From CAWHOW01 sp050013795 (GTDB lineage: Bacteria > Bacteroidota > Bacteroidia > Bacteroidales > CG2-30-32-10), in assembly GCA_050013795.1 (NCBI GenBank), contig JBEKEO010000017.1, forward strand, positions 1 through 30,895: a stretch of DNA of 30,895 nucleotides, written 5' to 3'. Positions 24,901 through 30,895 of this stretch are shown piece by piece. The notes under the pieces are model-generated. The model saw only the letters and a list, made by a program, of their open reading frames with translations. It made no database searches and was not told where the DNA came from. A program made the position numbers and the translations under genes. The stretch's first letter is position 1, and the number at the start of each line of letters is the position of its first letter.

Positions 24901-25643
24901 CTATTATTACAGGTGACAGTTCGGTATGTGAGGGATCGACTATGAATGTCTATACAACACAAACAGGAATGACAGGTTATGAATGGACCATTTCGGGAGG
25001 CGGTACAATAACAGGAGGCGGTACATCAACAGATAATACAATAACTGTAACATGGAATACAGTTGGGGCACAAACAGTAAGTATAAATTATGATACGAAT
25101 GGATGTGCAGCTACAAATGCAACAATATATGATGTAACCGTTTATCCATTACCTTTTGATTCACTATCATCTGTTAATACAAGTAGTTGTGCTGCTTGCG
25201 ATGGGAGTATATCAATTATTGATAAGAGTGATGGCTCTATACCTATAACCTATTTATGGAGCAACGGATCGATAACTTCATCAATTCTAGATTTATGCCC
25301 GAATACTTATACGGTAACTGTGACAACAACAAAGGGATGTGAAAAAACCAGCACCACAACCATTTTAGCTGGTACTGATGTTGAACAATTAACAATTGTT
25401 AATACATTCTCCCCCAATGGCGATGGCATTAATGATACATGGGTGATAAAGAATATTGAGTTGTATCCAAATAATGAATTAACTGTAGTTAACAGATGGG
25501 GAAATGAAGTATATCATGTAACCGAATATAATAACAACTGGGATGGAAGTGGTTTAAGTGATGGCACGTATTTTTATTATTTAAAAGTAACAATGTGCGG
25601 CCAGGAAAATACATTCAAAGGATATGTAACAATAGTGCGATAA
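18972..25643 (+). CDS. Giant repeat adhesin with type B T9SS (gliding-motility/CHU_C) C-terminal domain
   Basis: 2223 aa, exported and predicted to be surface-displayed by T9SS. Residues 1-20 form a signal peptide (MKKFIFTLLLSCVSSAFIYA). About 22-520 holds six PKD/Ig-like domains; the fourth to sixth begin with a DDTTICxGGC or NDTTICDGGC motif. About 524-611 is a single divergent Ig-like domain. Residues 612-2059 contain 17 domains of ~85 aa: twelve PKD-like (A, ITGPxxxC...YTWxVSxGGTIT...VTWN...NGCT) and five Ig-like (B, SASVDTTNFCxGT...LNWSTSCGG...CGVSTC), in the order A-A-B five times and then A-A. About 2060-2130 is a SprB-like repeat (CAACDGSISI, ITYLWSNG). About 2135-2223 is the CHU_C type B signal (TFSPNGDGINDTW, VVNRWGNEVY, NWDGSGLSDGTYFYYLKV). 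SprB-type adhesins of this build serve gliding or attachment; which applies here is not shown. It is first in an operon, 24 nt before the PorP/SprF gene. Confidence 0.93.
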   Translation: MKKFIFTLLLSCVSSAFIYANVTVTIKVNGTQEDSVNLCGMGDQIRLIATSSGGTAPYTYQWIDPSGQTAPTTGSSVFFTSTTYGSFYVICISTDNLGTKGKDSILVNVHPLPNLNYPFDTTICGVGNCANLTCSSTNANALEWNIGSQFGPTAGFTFCPPNSLTINVCPHSTTSYYATAYDTVDGCSKTNFVKVNVSDFSVTANASPSSICINDSAHLSVSIGGVPSGPYQYSWSPATTINSTTSSHPIAWPATTTTYCVTVTNKYGCTESSCITINNPILCAVKDDTTICYGGCAKLTCVAGGTSPFSYVWSPGGATTMTITPCPAVTTVYTATVTDGSGCANSASVTVTVNPQIIVKVGDDTTICFGGCVNIGGNPATASGGTAPYSYNWSPAAGLNSSIVANPLACPTVGTKYYLTVTDAVGCTAVDSVSIAVNPNLIAYAGNDTTICDGGCRTIGGSPTASGGTSPYTYAWSPATGLSSTTVPNPLACITGSVTYTVTVTDKLGCTATSSVVLNVSLLPSKYNVTGGGAICAGDSALIGLSNSDIGITYNLILNGTPPPVGTVNGTGAAISFGYYSTPGTYIVIAINNTTGCTDTMNGSAIIIVNPLPAPTITGNDTVCVKTPGHTYCTEAGMGGYIWTVSGGTITAGTGTNCITVTWNTVGKDTVKVNYTNGNGCTATTPTIDTITVEPLPLPIITGPNTACEASTGNTYCTQAGMSGYTWAVSAGGTITSVTTTDCITVTWNTSGAQTVSVNYTDANGCTDTIATVYAVTVAPLPVAPVSASVDTTNFCTGTVPTITLTATGGSGTTLNWSTSCGGPVIGNSTPLTIPSPATTTTYYASWATGCGVSTCASVTVTVFSLTPPIITGKDTVCVKTSGHTYCTQAGMTSYNWIVSGGTITAGTGTDCITVTWNTVGTDTVKVNFTNTNGCTDTTVTIYTVIVNPLPVPTLTGPNTICQGSTGNVYCTDAGMTGYTWAVSAGGTITSVTTTDCITVTWNTAGAQTVSVNYTNANGCTDTIATVYNVTVKPLPVAPVSASVDTTNFCSGTVPTITLTATGGSGTTLNWSTSCGGLVISNLNPLTISAPTSTTTYYAWWADACGVSTCVSVTVTVFPLPTPIIAGPASVCYGSTGNIYTTQAGQTGYTWTVSSGGTITAGTGTDAITVTWNAVGAQTVSVNDTNSFGCTAATATVFNVMVHSLTVPTITGPNTVCQGTTGNTYCTDAGMSGYTWAVSAGGTITSVTTTDCITVTWNTAGAQTVSVNYTDANGCTDTIATVYNVTVKPLPVVPVSASVDNTNFCSGTVATITLTATGGSGTTLNWSTSCGGPVIGSGTPLTITSPATTTTYYAWWTSACGVSTCVSVTVTVFPLPVPIITGPASVCYGSTGNIYTTQAGQTGYTWTVSSGGTITAGTGTDAITVTWNAVGAQTVSVNDTNSFGCTAATATVFNVMVHSLTVPTITGPNPACQGTTGNIYCTDAGMVGYTWAVSAGGTITSVTTTDCITVTWNTPGAQTVSVNYTDAFGCTDTIATVYSVTVDPLPVAPVSASVDTSDFCEGTIPTITLTATGGSGTTLNWSTSCGGPVIGSNTPLTIPSPTTTTTYYASWVNNCGVSTCASVTVKINQLPVPTITGPNPVCVKLTGNTYIAESGMTNYIWYVSSGGTITSGGNATADSVVVTWNTPGTDTVSVNYTDANGCTDTTATIYIVTVNPLPLPVITGPNPACQGTTGNIYSTQPGMTGYTWIVTGGTITTGSTTDNITVTWNTVGIESVSVNYTDANGCTDTIATVFTVTVDPLPVAPISASVDTTNFCAGTVANITLTATGGSGTTLNWSTSCGGPVTGSGTPLTIGSPATTTTYYASWVNGCGVSTCASVTVTVFPLPVPTITGPASVCVKSTGNIYTTEAGMSNYIWAISGGGTITGGGSATDNTVTVTWNTVGTQTVSVNYTNANGCTATIAAVYTVTVKPLPTPTIITGDSSVCEGSTMNVYTTQTGMTGYEWTISGGGTITGGGTSTDNTITVTWNTVGAQTVSINYDTNGCAATNATIYDVTVYPLPFDSLSSVNTSSCAACDGSISIIDKSDGSIPITYLWSNGSITSSILDLCPNTYTVTVTTTKGCEKTSTTTILAGTDVEQLTIVNTFSPNGDGINDTWVIKNIELYPNNELTVVNRWGNEVYHVTEYNNNWDGSGLSDGTYFYYLKVTMCGQENTFKGYVTIVR
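20805..25148 (+). repeat. A-A-B higher-order domain repeat inside the adhesin
   Basis: 17 domains over 4344 bp. The anchor codon of the five B domains lies at 21351, 22113, 22878, 23643 and 24411, giving periods of 762, 765, 765 and 768 bp, all multiples of three. Triads 3 and 4 are the youngest pair: 22351-22606 and 23116-23371 differ at about five positions by eye. Numerous antisense and shifted open frames here are products of the repeat. Confidence 0.93.
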
Positions 25644-25667
25644 ATTGAATTTAAAAAATTAATAAAT

Positions 25668-26621
25668 ATGAAACGGATTTTTAATATTTCGATCTTTCTT
25701 TTGGTATTATCATCCTGCTTTGCCCAACAAGATGCACAATATAACCAATACATATTTAATGAATTGGTTATAAACCCTGCCTATGCAGGTACAAAAGAAA
25801 TAATTAATGCAAATGCATTTTTCTCTAAGCAATGGGCTGGGATAGATGGCTCACCTGCAACCGAAACAGTAAGTATTGATGGCCCTGCTTCAGAGAAAAT
25901 GGGTCTTGGTTTGCAGTTAATCAATGACAATATAGGCGCACAATCGCAGCAAAGTATATTTGGAAGTTATTCTTATAAATTACGAATCAACGAAAAATAT
26001 AAATTATCCCTTGGTCTTGCTATAGGAGCATCAGATTTTTCAATTAACGGTAGTGATTTAACTACAGCAACACCAGATGATCCTGCAATCCCGAAGACCT
26101 ATGAAAGTAAAATCATGTTGGATGCCAAGACAGGATTATTTTTTTACGGAGACCGATTTTATGCCGGATTATCAGTTACTAATTTATTGGCAAATGTATT
26201 TAAAAGCGATCCATTTTATATTCAGCAAGTCCGAAATTATTACGTCACTTCAGGATATGTATTTGATGTTTTACCCAAATTAAAAATTAAACCAAGTTTT
26301 CTTTTTAAGCATGCTTATGAATCCCCATCAAATATTGACATAAACTTATTCTTCCTTTACGATCAGAAATTTTGGATAGGAGTCACTTATCGGTTCGGCT
26401 CAAAGTTATTTGTAAACGATTCATTGTCCAGTTCACTTAAAAACAAAGATGGTTTTGTAATAATGCTGGATTATAATATAAATGAGAAATTTCGTATTGG
26501 ATATGCATATACCATGACGACATCTATTTTTCAAAGTTATACGAGCCACGAAATATCTCTTGGATATTTTATTCCCGGTAAAGTACCAGTGAAAAAAATG
26601 AATAATATTAGATACTTCTAA
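25668..26621 (+). CDS. PorP/SprF family T9SS outer-membrane protein
   Basis: 317 aa. The N-terminal signal peptide ends near CFAQ (LVLSSC also looks like a lipobox, so lipidation is not excluded). The family hallmark follows: QQDAQYNQYIFNELVINPAYAGTKE with FFSKQWAGIDGSP after it. The body has alternating amphipathic strands (GLGLQLINDNIGAQS, SYSYKLRINEKYKLSLGLAIG, FYAGLSVTNLL, IGVTYRFGS, FRIGYAYTM) and the end ISLGYFIPGK, a beta-barrel pattern. In Flavobacterium johnsoniae SprF is needed for secretion of the SprB adhesin, and PorP-like proteins are partners of type B cargo. Its place directly after a type B adhesin (24-nt gap) suggests it is the dedicated partner. The next gene starts 19 nt downstream. 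Confidence 0.95.
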   Translation: MKRIFNISIFLLVLSSCFAQQDAQYNQYIFNELVINPAYAGTKEIINANAFFSKQWAGIDGSPATETVSIDGPASEKMGLGLQLINDNIGAQSQQSIFGSYSYKLRINEKYKLSLGLAIGASDFSINGSDLTTATPDDPAIPKTYESKIMLDAKTGLFFYGDRFYAGLSVTNLLANVFKSDPFYIQQVRNYYVTSGYVFDVLPKLKIKPSFLFKHAYESPSNIDINLFFLYDQKFWIGVTYRFGSKLFVNDSLSSSLKNKDGFVIMLDYNINEKFRIGYAYTMTTSIFQSYTSHEISLGYFIPGKVPVKKMNNIRYF

Positions 26622-26640
26622 ATTAAAATTATACCCTGAT

Positions 26641-29004
26641 ATGAAAACACCCATTAAACTTAGTTGGTATATTGCTTTTTCTATACTGCTTTCCGTGTAT
26701 TGCACCTATAATTTTGCGCAAACCACAAGGTTGCAAAAAGCCCAAAAGGCAGCAGCAAATTTTGAATATTCAAAAGCTATTGAATTGTATACAGATTATT
26801 TTAATACAACTTCTGCCAAACCTGAAGAAATAAGAGAATTGGTTAATTGTTACTCAATGGTTGGAGATACTAAATCGGCAGAAAGCTGGATGTTAAAACT
26901 AATTTCATCCAAAGATTCCAACAATGTGGATATTCTTACTTATGCAAAGATATTAAAATCGAACGGGAAATATGACGAAGCCAAGAAAGAATTTTTAAAA
27001 TATTTCGAACTAGAACCTTCCGATAAAGGAAAAGTTACAAAATGGATAGCTTCATGTCAAAAATCAATTGAAAGAATGGGTGATGATTCTATATTTTTCG
27101 AAGTAAAAAATTTGAGTTCATTAAATACTAATAATTCGGAATTTGGTTTAATTAAAATTGGAAATGAATTTATTTTTACATCCGACAGATATAATAAAGC
27201 TTCGGGGAATAATGAAATTTGCGAATGGACAGGGAATCCGTATTATAAAATTTATTCAACAAATGGAAATATCGATGGTACCCTTGCTTCTGATCCTGTT
27301 TTAATTGATTCCTTAAATTCCACTTATCATAATGGACAAGCTGCTTATGACAGCATACATAAAATTATTTATTTTACCCGCACCAAGCTTATTAAAGTTA
27401 CCGAAGAACCCATAAATAATGATCCGACATACTTTCATAATAATTATGATGTAAGCGGATATGAAAACCAGCTGGAAATTTATTCTGCAAATTATGATAA
27501 TGGGAAATGGGAAAACATAAAACCTTTTGAATACAATAATCCTCAATATTCCGTTGGACATCCTGCATTATCAACCGACGGAAAAATATTATATTTTGTT
27601 TCAGATATGCCCGGAGGATATGGCGGTGATGATATATATTATTGCGAAGCTCTTCCGAATGGGAAGTGGAACGCTCCCGTTAATGCAGGAAATACTATTA
27701 ATACTGAAGGAAAAGAAGTTTTCCCTTATATTGATAAAGAGGGAACTTTATATTTTGCAAGCGACAACCCAAGTGGTATGGGTGGTTTAGATTTATATAA
27801 ATCGAAAGGCAGTAAAAATAAATGGTCCAAACCGGTTAACCTTGGTTATCCTATTAATTCGTCAAAAGATGATTTCTCAATTTTTGTTACTGATCCGGGA
27901 AAATCTGGTTATTTTTCATCCAACAGAGATGGCGGAAAAGGGGAAGATGATATTTATAGTTTCTCTCTAATTAAAAATAAGAAACGTATTCTGTATGTAA
28001 GGACATTAGAGTTATTAAAGGATAATTCATTAGCTGGACTAAAAAATGCGCCTGTTACTATCAGGAATGATGAAAAAAAATATACCAAATCTCTTACTTC
28101 AAATAATAAAGGGGAATGTTTTGATGTAATTGATTTGCCTTATGTAATTGACCTACCGACATCTTATGATGTATCTATGATGAAATCAGGGTATTACCCT
28201 AAATCAAAAACAATAAAAGTGAAAAAAACTGATGGAGATACTCTTTATGTTGAATTAGTTACCAATAAAGCAACGGAAAGCATTGTTTTTAACGGTAAAA
28301 TAGAAGAACAAGTTGAAAAAAATATTAATTTGTTGATCGCTGATGCCAAAATTGCAATTAAGAATGTTGAAAAACATTCCACAGACACAATTAAATCAGA
28401 TTCAACGGGAAAATTCTCGTTAAATATGGATTTTAATAAAACATACCTGTTTACAGTAACTAAAGAAGGTTACTATACTCAATCAAAAAAAATTACAGCA
28501 AAGTATGAAACAGGAAAAGATAGTGTAAAAATTGAAACTGTTAATTATGGGATGAATAATAACGCTTTATCGGAAAATAAAACTGTTAATGAAATTGCTT
28601 TGGGTGATAATATAAATGATGAAATATTCTTAAATAAAATCATCATTAATAAATCTGTTATTGTTAATAATATCTATTACGATTTCAACAAATGGAATAT
28701 CAGACCTGATGCAGCTAAAGAACTTGATAAAATTGTTGATATGTTAAAAAAGAACCCGAATATCAGTATTGAACTAAGTTCGCACACCGATTCGAGGGGA
28801 TCGGATGCTATTAATAACAGATTGTCGCAAAAAAGAGCCGAGTCTGCTGCAAATTATATTATATCAAAAGGAATTGACGCTAAAAGAATTACTGCGAAAG
28901 GTTACGGTAAAACCAAATTACTGAATAAATGTGTAAAGTGTACTGATGAAGAACACCAAATGAACAGAAGAACGGAATTTAAAGTAATTTCTATAGGCAA
29001 ATAA
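26641..29004 (+). CDS. OmpA-family protein with TPR, PD40 propeller and CRD folds (PorE-like architecture)
   Basis: 787 aa. Signal peptide 1-26 (cleavage near NFAQ). About 30-140 holds TPR helices (KAQKAAANFEYSKAIELYTD, then ILKSNGKYDEAKKEFLKYFE). About 150-440 is a PD40/WD40-like propeller with HPALSTDGKILYFVSDMPGG, GGDDIYYCE, YFASDNPSGMGGLDLY and YFSSNRDGGKGEDDIY. About 450-540 and 548-625 are carboxypeptidase-regulatory-like beta folds. About 676-787 is an OmpA C-terminal domain (IYYDFNKWNIRPDA, ELSSHTDSRGSDAINNRLSQ, KRITAKGYGKT) for peptidoglycan binding. The domain order matches PorE of Porphyromonas gingivalis, which links the T9SS to peptidoglycan. Paralogues of this build are common after porP/sprF genes, so the exact orthology is open. 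It is last in the operon. Confidence 0.93.
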   Translation: MKTPIKLSWYIAFSILLSVYCTYNFAQTTRLQKAQKAAANFEYSKAIELYTDYFNTTSAKPEEIRELVNCYSMVGDTKSAESWMLKLISSKDSNNVDILTYAKILKSNGKYDEAKKEFLKYFELEPSDKGKVTKWIASCQKSIERMGDDSIFFEVKNLSSLNTNNSEFGLIKIGNEFIFTSDRYNKASGNNEICEWTGNPYYKIYSTNGNIDGTLASDPVLIDSLNSTYHNGQAAYDSIHKIIYFTRTKLIKVTEEPINNDPTYFHNNYDVSGYENQLEIYSANYDNGKWENIKPFEYNNPQYSVGHPALSTDGKILYFVSDMPGGYGGDDIYYCEALPNGKWNAPVNAGNTINTEGKEVFPYIDKEGTLYFASDNPSGMGGLDLYKSKGSKNKWSKPVNLGYPINSSKDDFSIFVTDPGKSGYFSSNRDGGKGEDDIYSFSLIKNKKRILYVRTLELLKDNSLAGLKNAPVTIRNDEKKYTKSLTSNNKGECFDVIDLPYVIDLPTSYDVSMMKSGYYPKSKTIKVKKTDGDTLYVELVTNKATESIVFNGKIEEQVEKNINLLIADAKIAIKNVEKHSTDTIKSDSTGKFSLNMDFNKTYLFTVTKEGYYTQSKKITAKYETGKDSVKIETVNYGMNNNALSENKTVNEIALGDNINDEIFLNKIIINKSVIVNNIYYDFNKWNIRPDAAKELDKIVDMLKKNPNISIELSSHTDSRGSDAINNRLSQKRAESAANYIISKGIDAKRITAKGYGKTKLLNKCVKCTDEEHQMNRRTEFKVISIGK

Positions 29005-29069
29005 TAGCAAATTGAAGGCATAAAGTTTGAAGTACTTAAAGTTGAGAGTTTTTTGATTCGATTATAATT

Positions 29070-29094
29070 TGGTAATTGGTTTCACCAATTACCA
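29070..29094 (+). terminator. Hairpin after the T9SS operon
   Basis: Perfect 11-bp stem TGGTAATTGGT (29070-29080) with ACCAATTACCA (29084-29094) and loop TTC, 65 nt beyond the ompA-family stop. The T run is poor (ATTATCC), so it may end or protect the transcript; calling it a terminator is tentative. Confidence 0.5.
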
Positions 29095-29186
29095 TTATCC
29101 TTACACAAAAATTATTCCCATCAACATTAACCCTTTCTGCATAGGGTAAATTTAACAATTTTTAATTTCATTAGAGGGTAAAATGC

Positions 29187-29217
29187 TTGATATTTCCTTT
29201 TCATTGTATTAACTTTG
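29187..29217 (+). promoter_or_regulatory. Promoter of the 132-aa protein gene
   Basis: TTG (29187-29189), a 20-nt spacer, then TAACTTTG (29210-29217), an exact TAnnTTTG, 34 nt before ATG 29252. Confidence 0.6.
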
Positions 29218-29251
29218 ACTAAATTTATTCCAGGTAAATAATCCTAATACT

Positions 29252-29650
29252 ATGAGCAGGAAAGAGAAAGAAAATCAATTGTATGATGAAGATAAAGTTA
29301 TAAGGATCGTAAAAAATCTTATTACCCACCGCAACTCTAATTTGATTGTAAAATATTTGGAAGCATATGACAAAGTGGTGATTCTTTATAAAGAGGATCA
29401 GATAGAATTGCATCAAGATAACAAATCAATCACCTACCTTGATATTACAGTTTCTTTAAAAAAAAGGGAATTTAAAGAACTTTATCGTCTGTTCATGGAT
29501 GAAGTCAAAAAGCGCAGAGAAGCGAAAACATTAGAAAAATTTCATAAACTTGAACTCTTATTAGTTGACAGTCCTCAAAACCCTAAGGTTGATAAGCCTG
29601 AACACCCACTAGTCGATAAACCGGAACAGCCATTGGACGGACGAGCATGA
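29252..29650 (+). CDS. Hypothetical cytoplasmic protein (132 aa)
   Basis: Not recognised. There is no signal peptide or membrane segment. Residues 1-100 are highly charged and mix helix and strand (LYDEDKVIRIVKNLI, then SNLIVKYLEAYDKVVILYKE, SITYLDITVSLKKREFKELY, RLFMDEVKKRREAKTLEKF). The C-terminus carries a proline-rich duplication of eight residues, VDKPEHPL then VDKPEQPL, encoded by diverged 24-bp units, and ends DGRA. It has its own good promoter and stands alone after the T9SS operon. A regulatory or adaptor role would be a guess. Confidence 0.7.
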   Translation: MSRKEKENQLYDEDKVIRIVKNLITHRNSNLIVKYLEAYDKVVILYKEDQIELHQDNKSITYLDITVSLKKREFKELYRLFMDEVKKRREAKTLEKFHKLELLLVDSPQNPKVDKPEHPLVDKPEQPLDGRA

Positions 29651-29790
29651 ACATCCATTGGATGATTGATATATGTAAAACCAGATTAATTATTCCAGTC
29701 TCGTCGGCAAGGCAGACCGTAAACAACCATACTCGCTAGCCCTAATACCAACTATTTTCGCTTGCTATTTCAAAATATTTCATTTTTTTC

Positions 29791-29821
29791 TTGACAAAGG
29801 AGGAAAAATTCACTAATTTCG
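29791..29821 (+). promoter_or_regulatory. Candidate promoter upstream of the TetR-family gene
   Basis: TTG (29791-29793, within CTTGACA), a 20-nt spacer, then TAATTTCG (29814-29821), one mismatch from TAnnTTTG. The leader to ATG 30030 would be about 200 nt, long enough for a small upstream frame. Confidence 0.45.
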
Positions 29822-29875
29822 TTTCTTTTTCAATTTATGAATTATTGCTCGTTTATTGAGTAATTTACATATATA

Positions 29876-29992
29876 ATGACTTATGAAATAACCACCCACC
29901 ACGGCGAATCAATAAAGTTCACAATAACTAAAATGATTTTTTTATGGCGAAACTTTAGTTCACGAATACCAATAAAAATTAACAAGACATGA
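29876..29992 (+). CDS. Possible 38-aa upstream open reading frame
   Basis: ATG 29876 to TGA 29990-29992, in the predicted leader of the TetR-family gene. The product begins MTYEITTHHGESIKFTITK and ends basic. No family is recognised. Its length could occur by chance in AT-rich DNA; position between promoter and regulator is the only support. Confidence 0.2.
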   Translation: MTYEITTHHGESIKFTITKMIFLWRNFSSRIPIKINKT

Positions 29993-30029
29993 GTAATTCC
30001 ATGTGACCATTAAAAAACAAAAAACACAT

Positions 30030-30698
30030 ATGAAAACAAAGAAACCAACACGTAAGGAGCGACAAGCTGAACTTTTGAAAAAAGAAATACTCGATGCAGC
30101 ATTAGTAGTATTTAAGGAGTATGGTTTTGAAAAAGCCACTACAAAAAAAATTGCCGAAAGAGCCGAAGTTTCGGAAGGTACACTGTATAATTATTTTAAA
30201 AACAAACGCGATATCTTAATTAGTTTATTTAAAATAATAAAAGAAAGAACTTCTAATAATATTACAATTTTACCCAATCATGCAGGTGATATAAATAAAC
30301 TATTATCGGCAAGCCTGTCATCTCAATTTAACAAAAAATCCACACTTTCAATATTTACCTTATTACTTCATGAAGCAGACCACGATCCTCATGTGCAAAA
30401 AATATTCAGTGAGCAGGTAAAAGCTATAAGGAAATCGAGGATTGATTTTTTTAAACAATTTGAAAATACAGGAAAGATCCGAAAGGTAAATGCAACAACA
30501 ATTGCTATATTAATAAATACAATCACATTTGGCTACATAACAATGATCGAATCGGGCGATAAAGAACTCGCTAAAATTCCAATTAACAAATTGGCAAATG
30601 AAATAACCGATATTTTAGTTAACGGTTTAGTGCCAGCGATGAAAAAGGGCAAGGCTGAGTTTAAAGACGAAATATTAAGTAATCAGAATCTCTCTTAA
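30030..30698 (+). CDS. TetR/AcrR family transcriptional regulator
   Basis: 222 aa from ATG 30030; an upstream in-frame GTG (30003) would add nine residues (MTIKKQKTH), judged less likely. The N-terminal DNA-binding domain is clear: ILDAALVVFKEYGFEKATTK, then IAERAEVSEGTLYNYFKNKR, the helix-turn-helix and its following Tyr-x-Tyr-Phe segment. The C-terminal ligand-binding half (about 70-222) is helical and diverged; FGYITMIESGDKELAKIP lies near the dimer region. Such regulators usually repress adjacent efflux or envelope genes. No candidate target lies downstream within the window, so the ligand and target are unknown. Autoregulation is typical but no operator was identified. Confidence 0.93.
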   Translation: MKTKKPTRKERQAELLKKEILDAALVVFKEYGFEKATTKKIAERAEVSEGTLYNYFKNKRDILISLFKIIKERTSNNITILPNHAGDINKLLSASLSSQFNKKSTLSIFTLLLHEADHDPHVQKIFSEQVKAIRKSRIDFFKQFENTGKIRKVNATTIAILINTITFGYITMIESGDKELAKIPINKLANEITDILVNGLVPAMKKGKAEFKDEILSNQNLS

Positions 30699-30895
30699 TA
30701 TATTAATGGAAACCGGTTTTTTTAAAAGTCAATTTTGGTGGGTTAGGCAGCTGGTCAGGTTTTTGGTTATTTATCTTTAGTGTTTTTTTAACCTTTTACT
30801 TTTGACACTAGCCTAAACGAGTTGCATAACTCTTCATCTATTAACTTTTTGACCAAACCAATTGCTCATCCTTTTAACCTCAGACCTGGTTTCTT
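30699..30895. other. Right-edge region with palindrome and possible gene tail
   Basis: Contains AAACCGGTTT followed by T (about 30711-30724), too tight a palindrome for a normal terminator. A perfect inverted repeat GAGTT-GCAT-AACTC lies at 30819-30832. Minus-strand frames are open from the edge for only 9 (stop at 30866-30868) and 19 codons (stop at 30834-30836), so one could be the tail of a leftward gene beyond the window. Confidence 0.3.

Larger units (their letters stand above)
29651..30029. other. Intergenic region before the TetR-family gene
   Basis: 379 nt without an assured gene. It holds a promoter-like pair at 29791-29821 and a 38-codon open frame at 29876-29992. The stretch 29651-29780 shows nothing recognisable. 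Confidence 0.5.

Noticed and set aside
30711..30724. Terminator after the TetR gene
   Set aside because: AAACCGGTTT is a perfect palindrome with no room for a loop; a usable hairpin would have only about 4 bp despite the T run.

Overview
The window reads as a chromosomal segment of an AT-rich member of the Bacteroidota. Four things point there: cargo proteins with type IX secretion (T9SS) C-terminal signals of both type A and type B; a PorP/SprF-family protein beside an OmpA/PD40/TPR protein; promoters of the Bacteroidota form (TTG, about 20 nt, TAnnTTTG); and almost no Shine-Dalgarno sequences. No rRNA, tRNA, CRISPR array, integrase or complete insertion sequence was seen.

Layout. Positions 1-310 hold a 21-bp tandem repeat that runs off the left edge and may be part of a truncated gene. 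Positions 457-8375 hold two large T9SS type A surface or secreted proteins in tandem, followed by a convergent peptidase U32 gene. Between the two T9SS genes lies a decayed copy of the last ~33 codons of the U32 gene. This scar shows that promoter, T9SS gene, terminator and U32 tail were once duplicated as one tandem block. Positions 9700-14048 hold a lipoprotein, a 56-codon basic protein with a 116-aa possibly chagasin-like partner, a radical SAM/DUF6873 pair, a second lipoprotein, and a SpoU-type RNA methyltransferase. Positions 14142-18701 carry mutS and the comM/yifB ATPase, separated by a second 21-bp tandem repeat array of twelve units.

Positions 18866-29004 look like one transcription unit of three genes: a 2223-aa repeat adhesin ending in a type B (gliding-motility/CHU_C) signal, a PorP/SprF-family outer-membrane protein, and a protein with PorE-like architecture (TPR, PD40 propeller, carboxypeptidase-regulatory folds, OmpA peptidoglycan anchor). 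By analogy with sprB-sprF and porP-porE, the second gene probably serves export or display of the adhesin and the third anchors the apparatus to peptidoglycan. The adhesin has 17 domains of ~85 aa arranged as a higher-order A-A-B repeat of 762-768 bp. The remainder is a 132-aa protein of unknown function and a TetR-family regulator.

The most notable observations are the duplication scar, the A-A-B super-repeat with a covarying cysteine pair in its A domains, the two 21-bp arrays, and the radical SAM/DUF6873 pair. All domain calls were made by reading the sequence; no database search was run.
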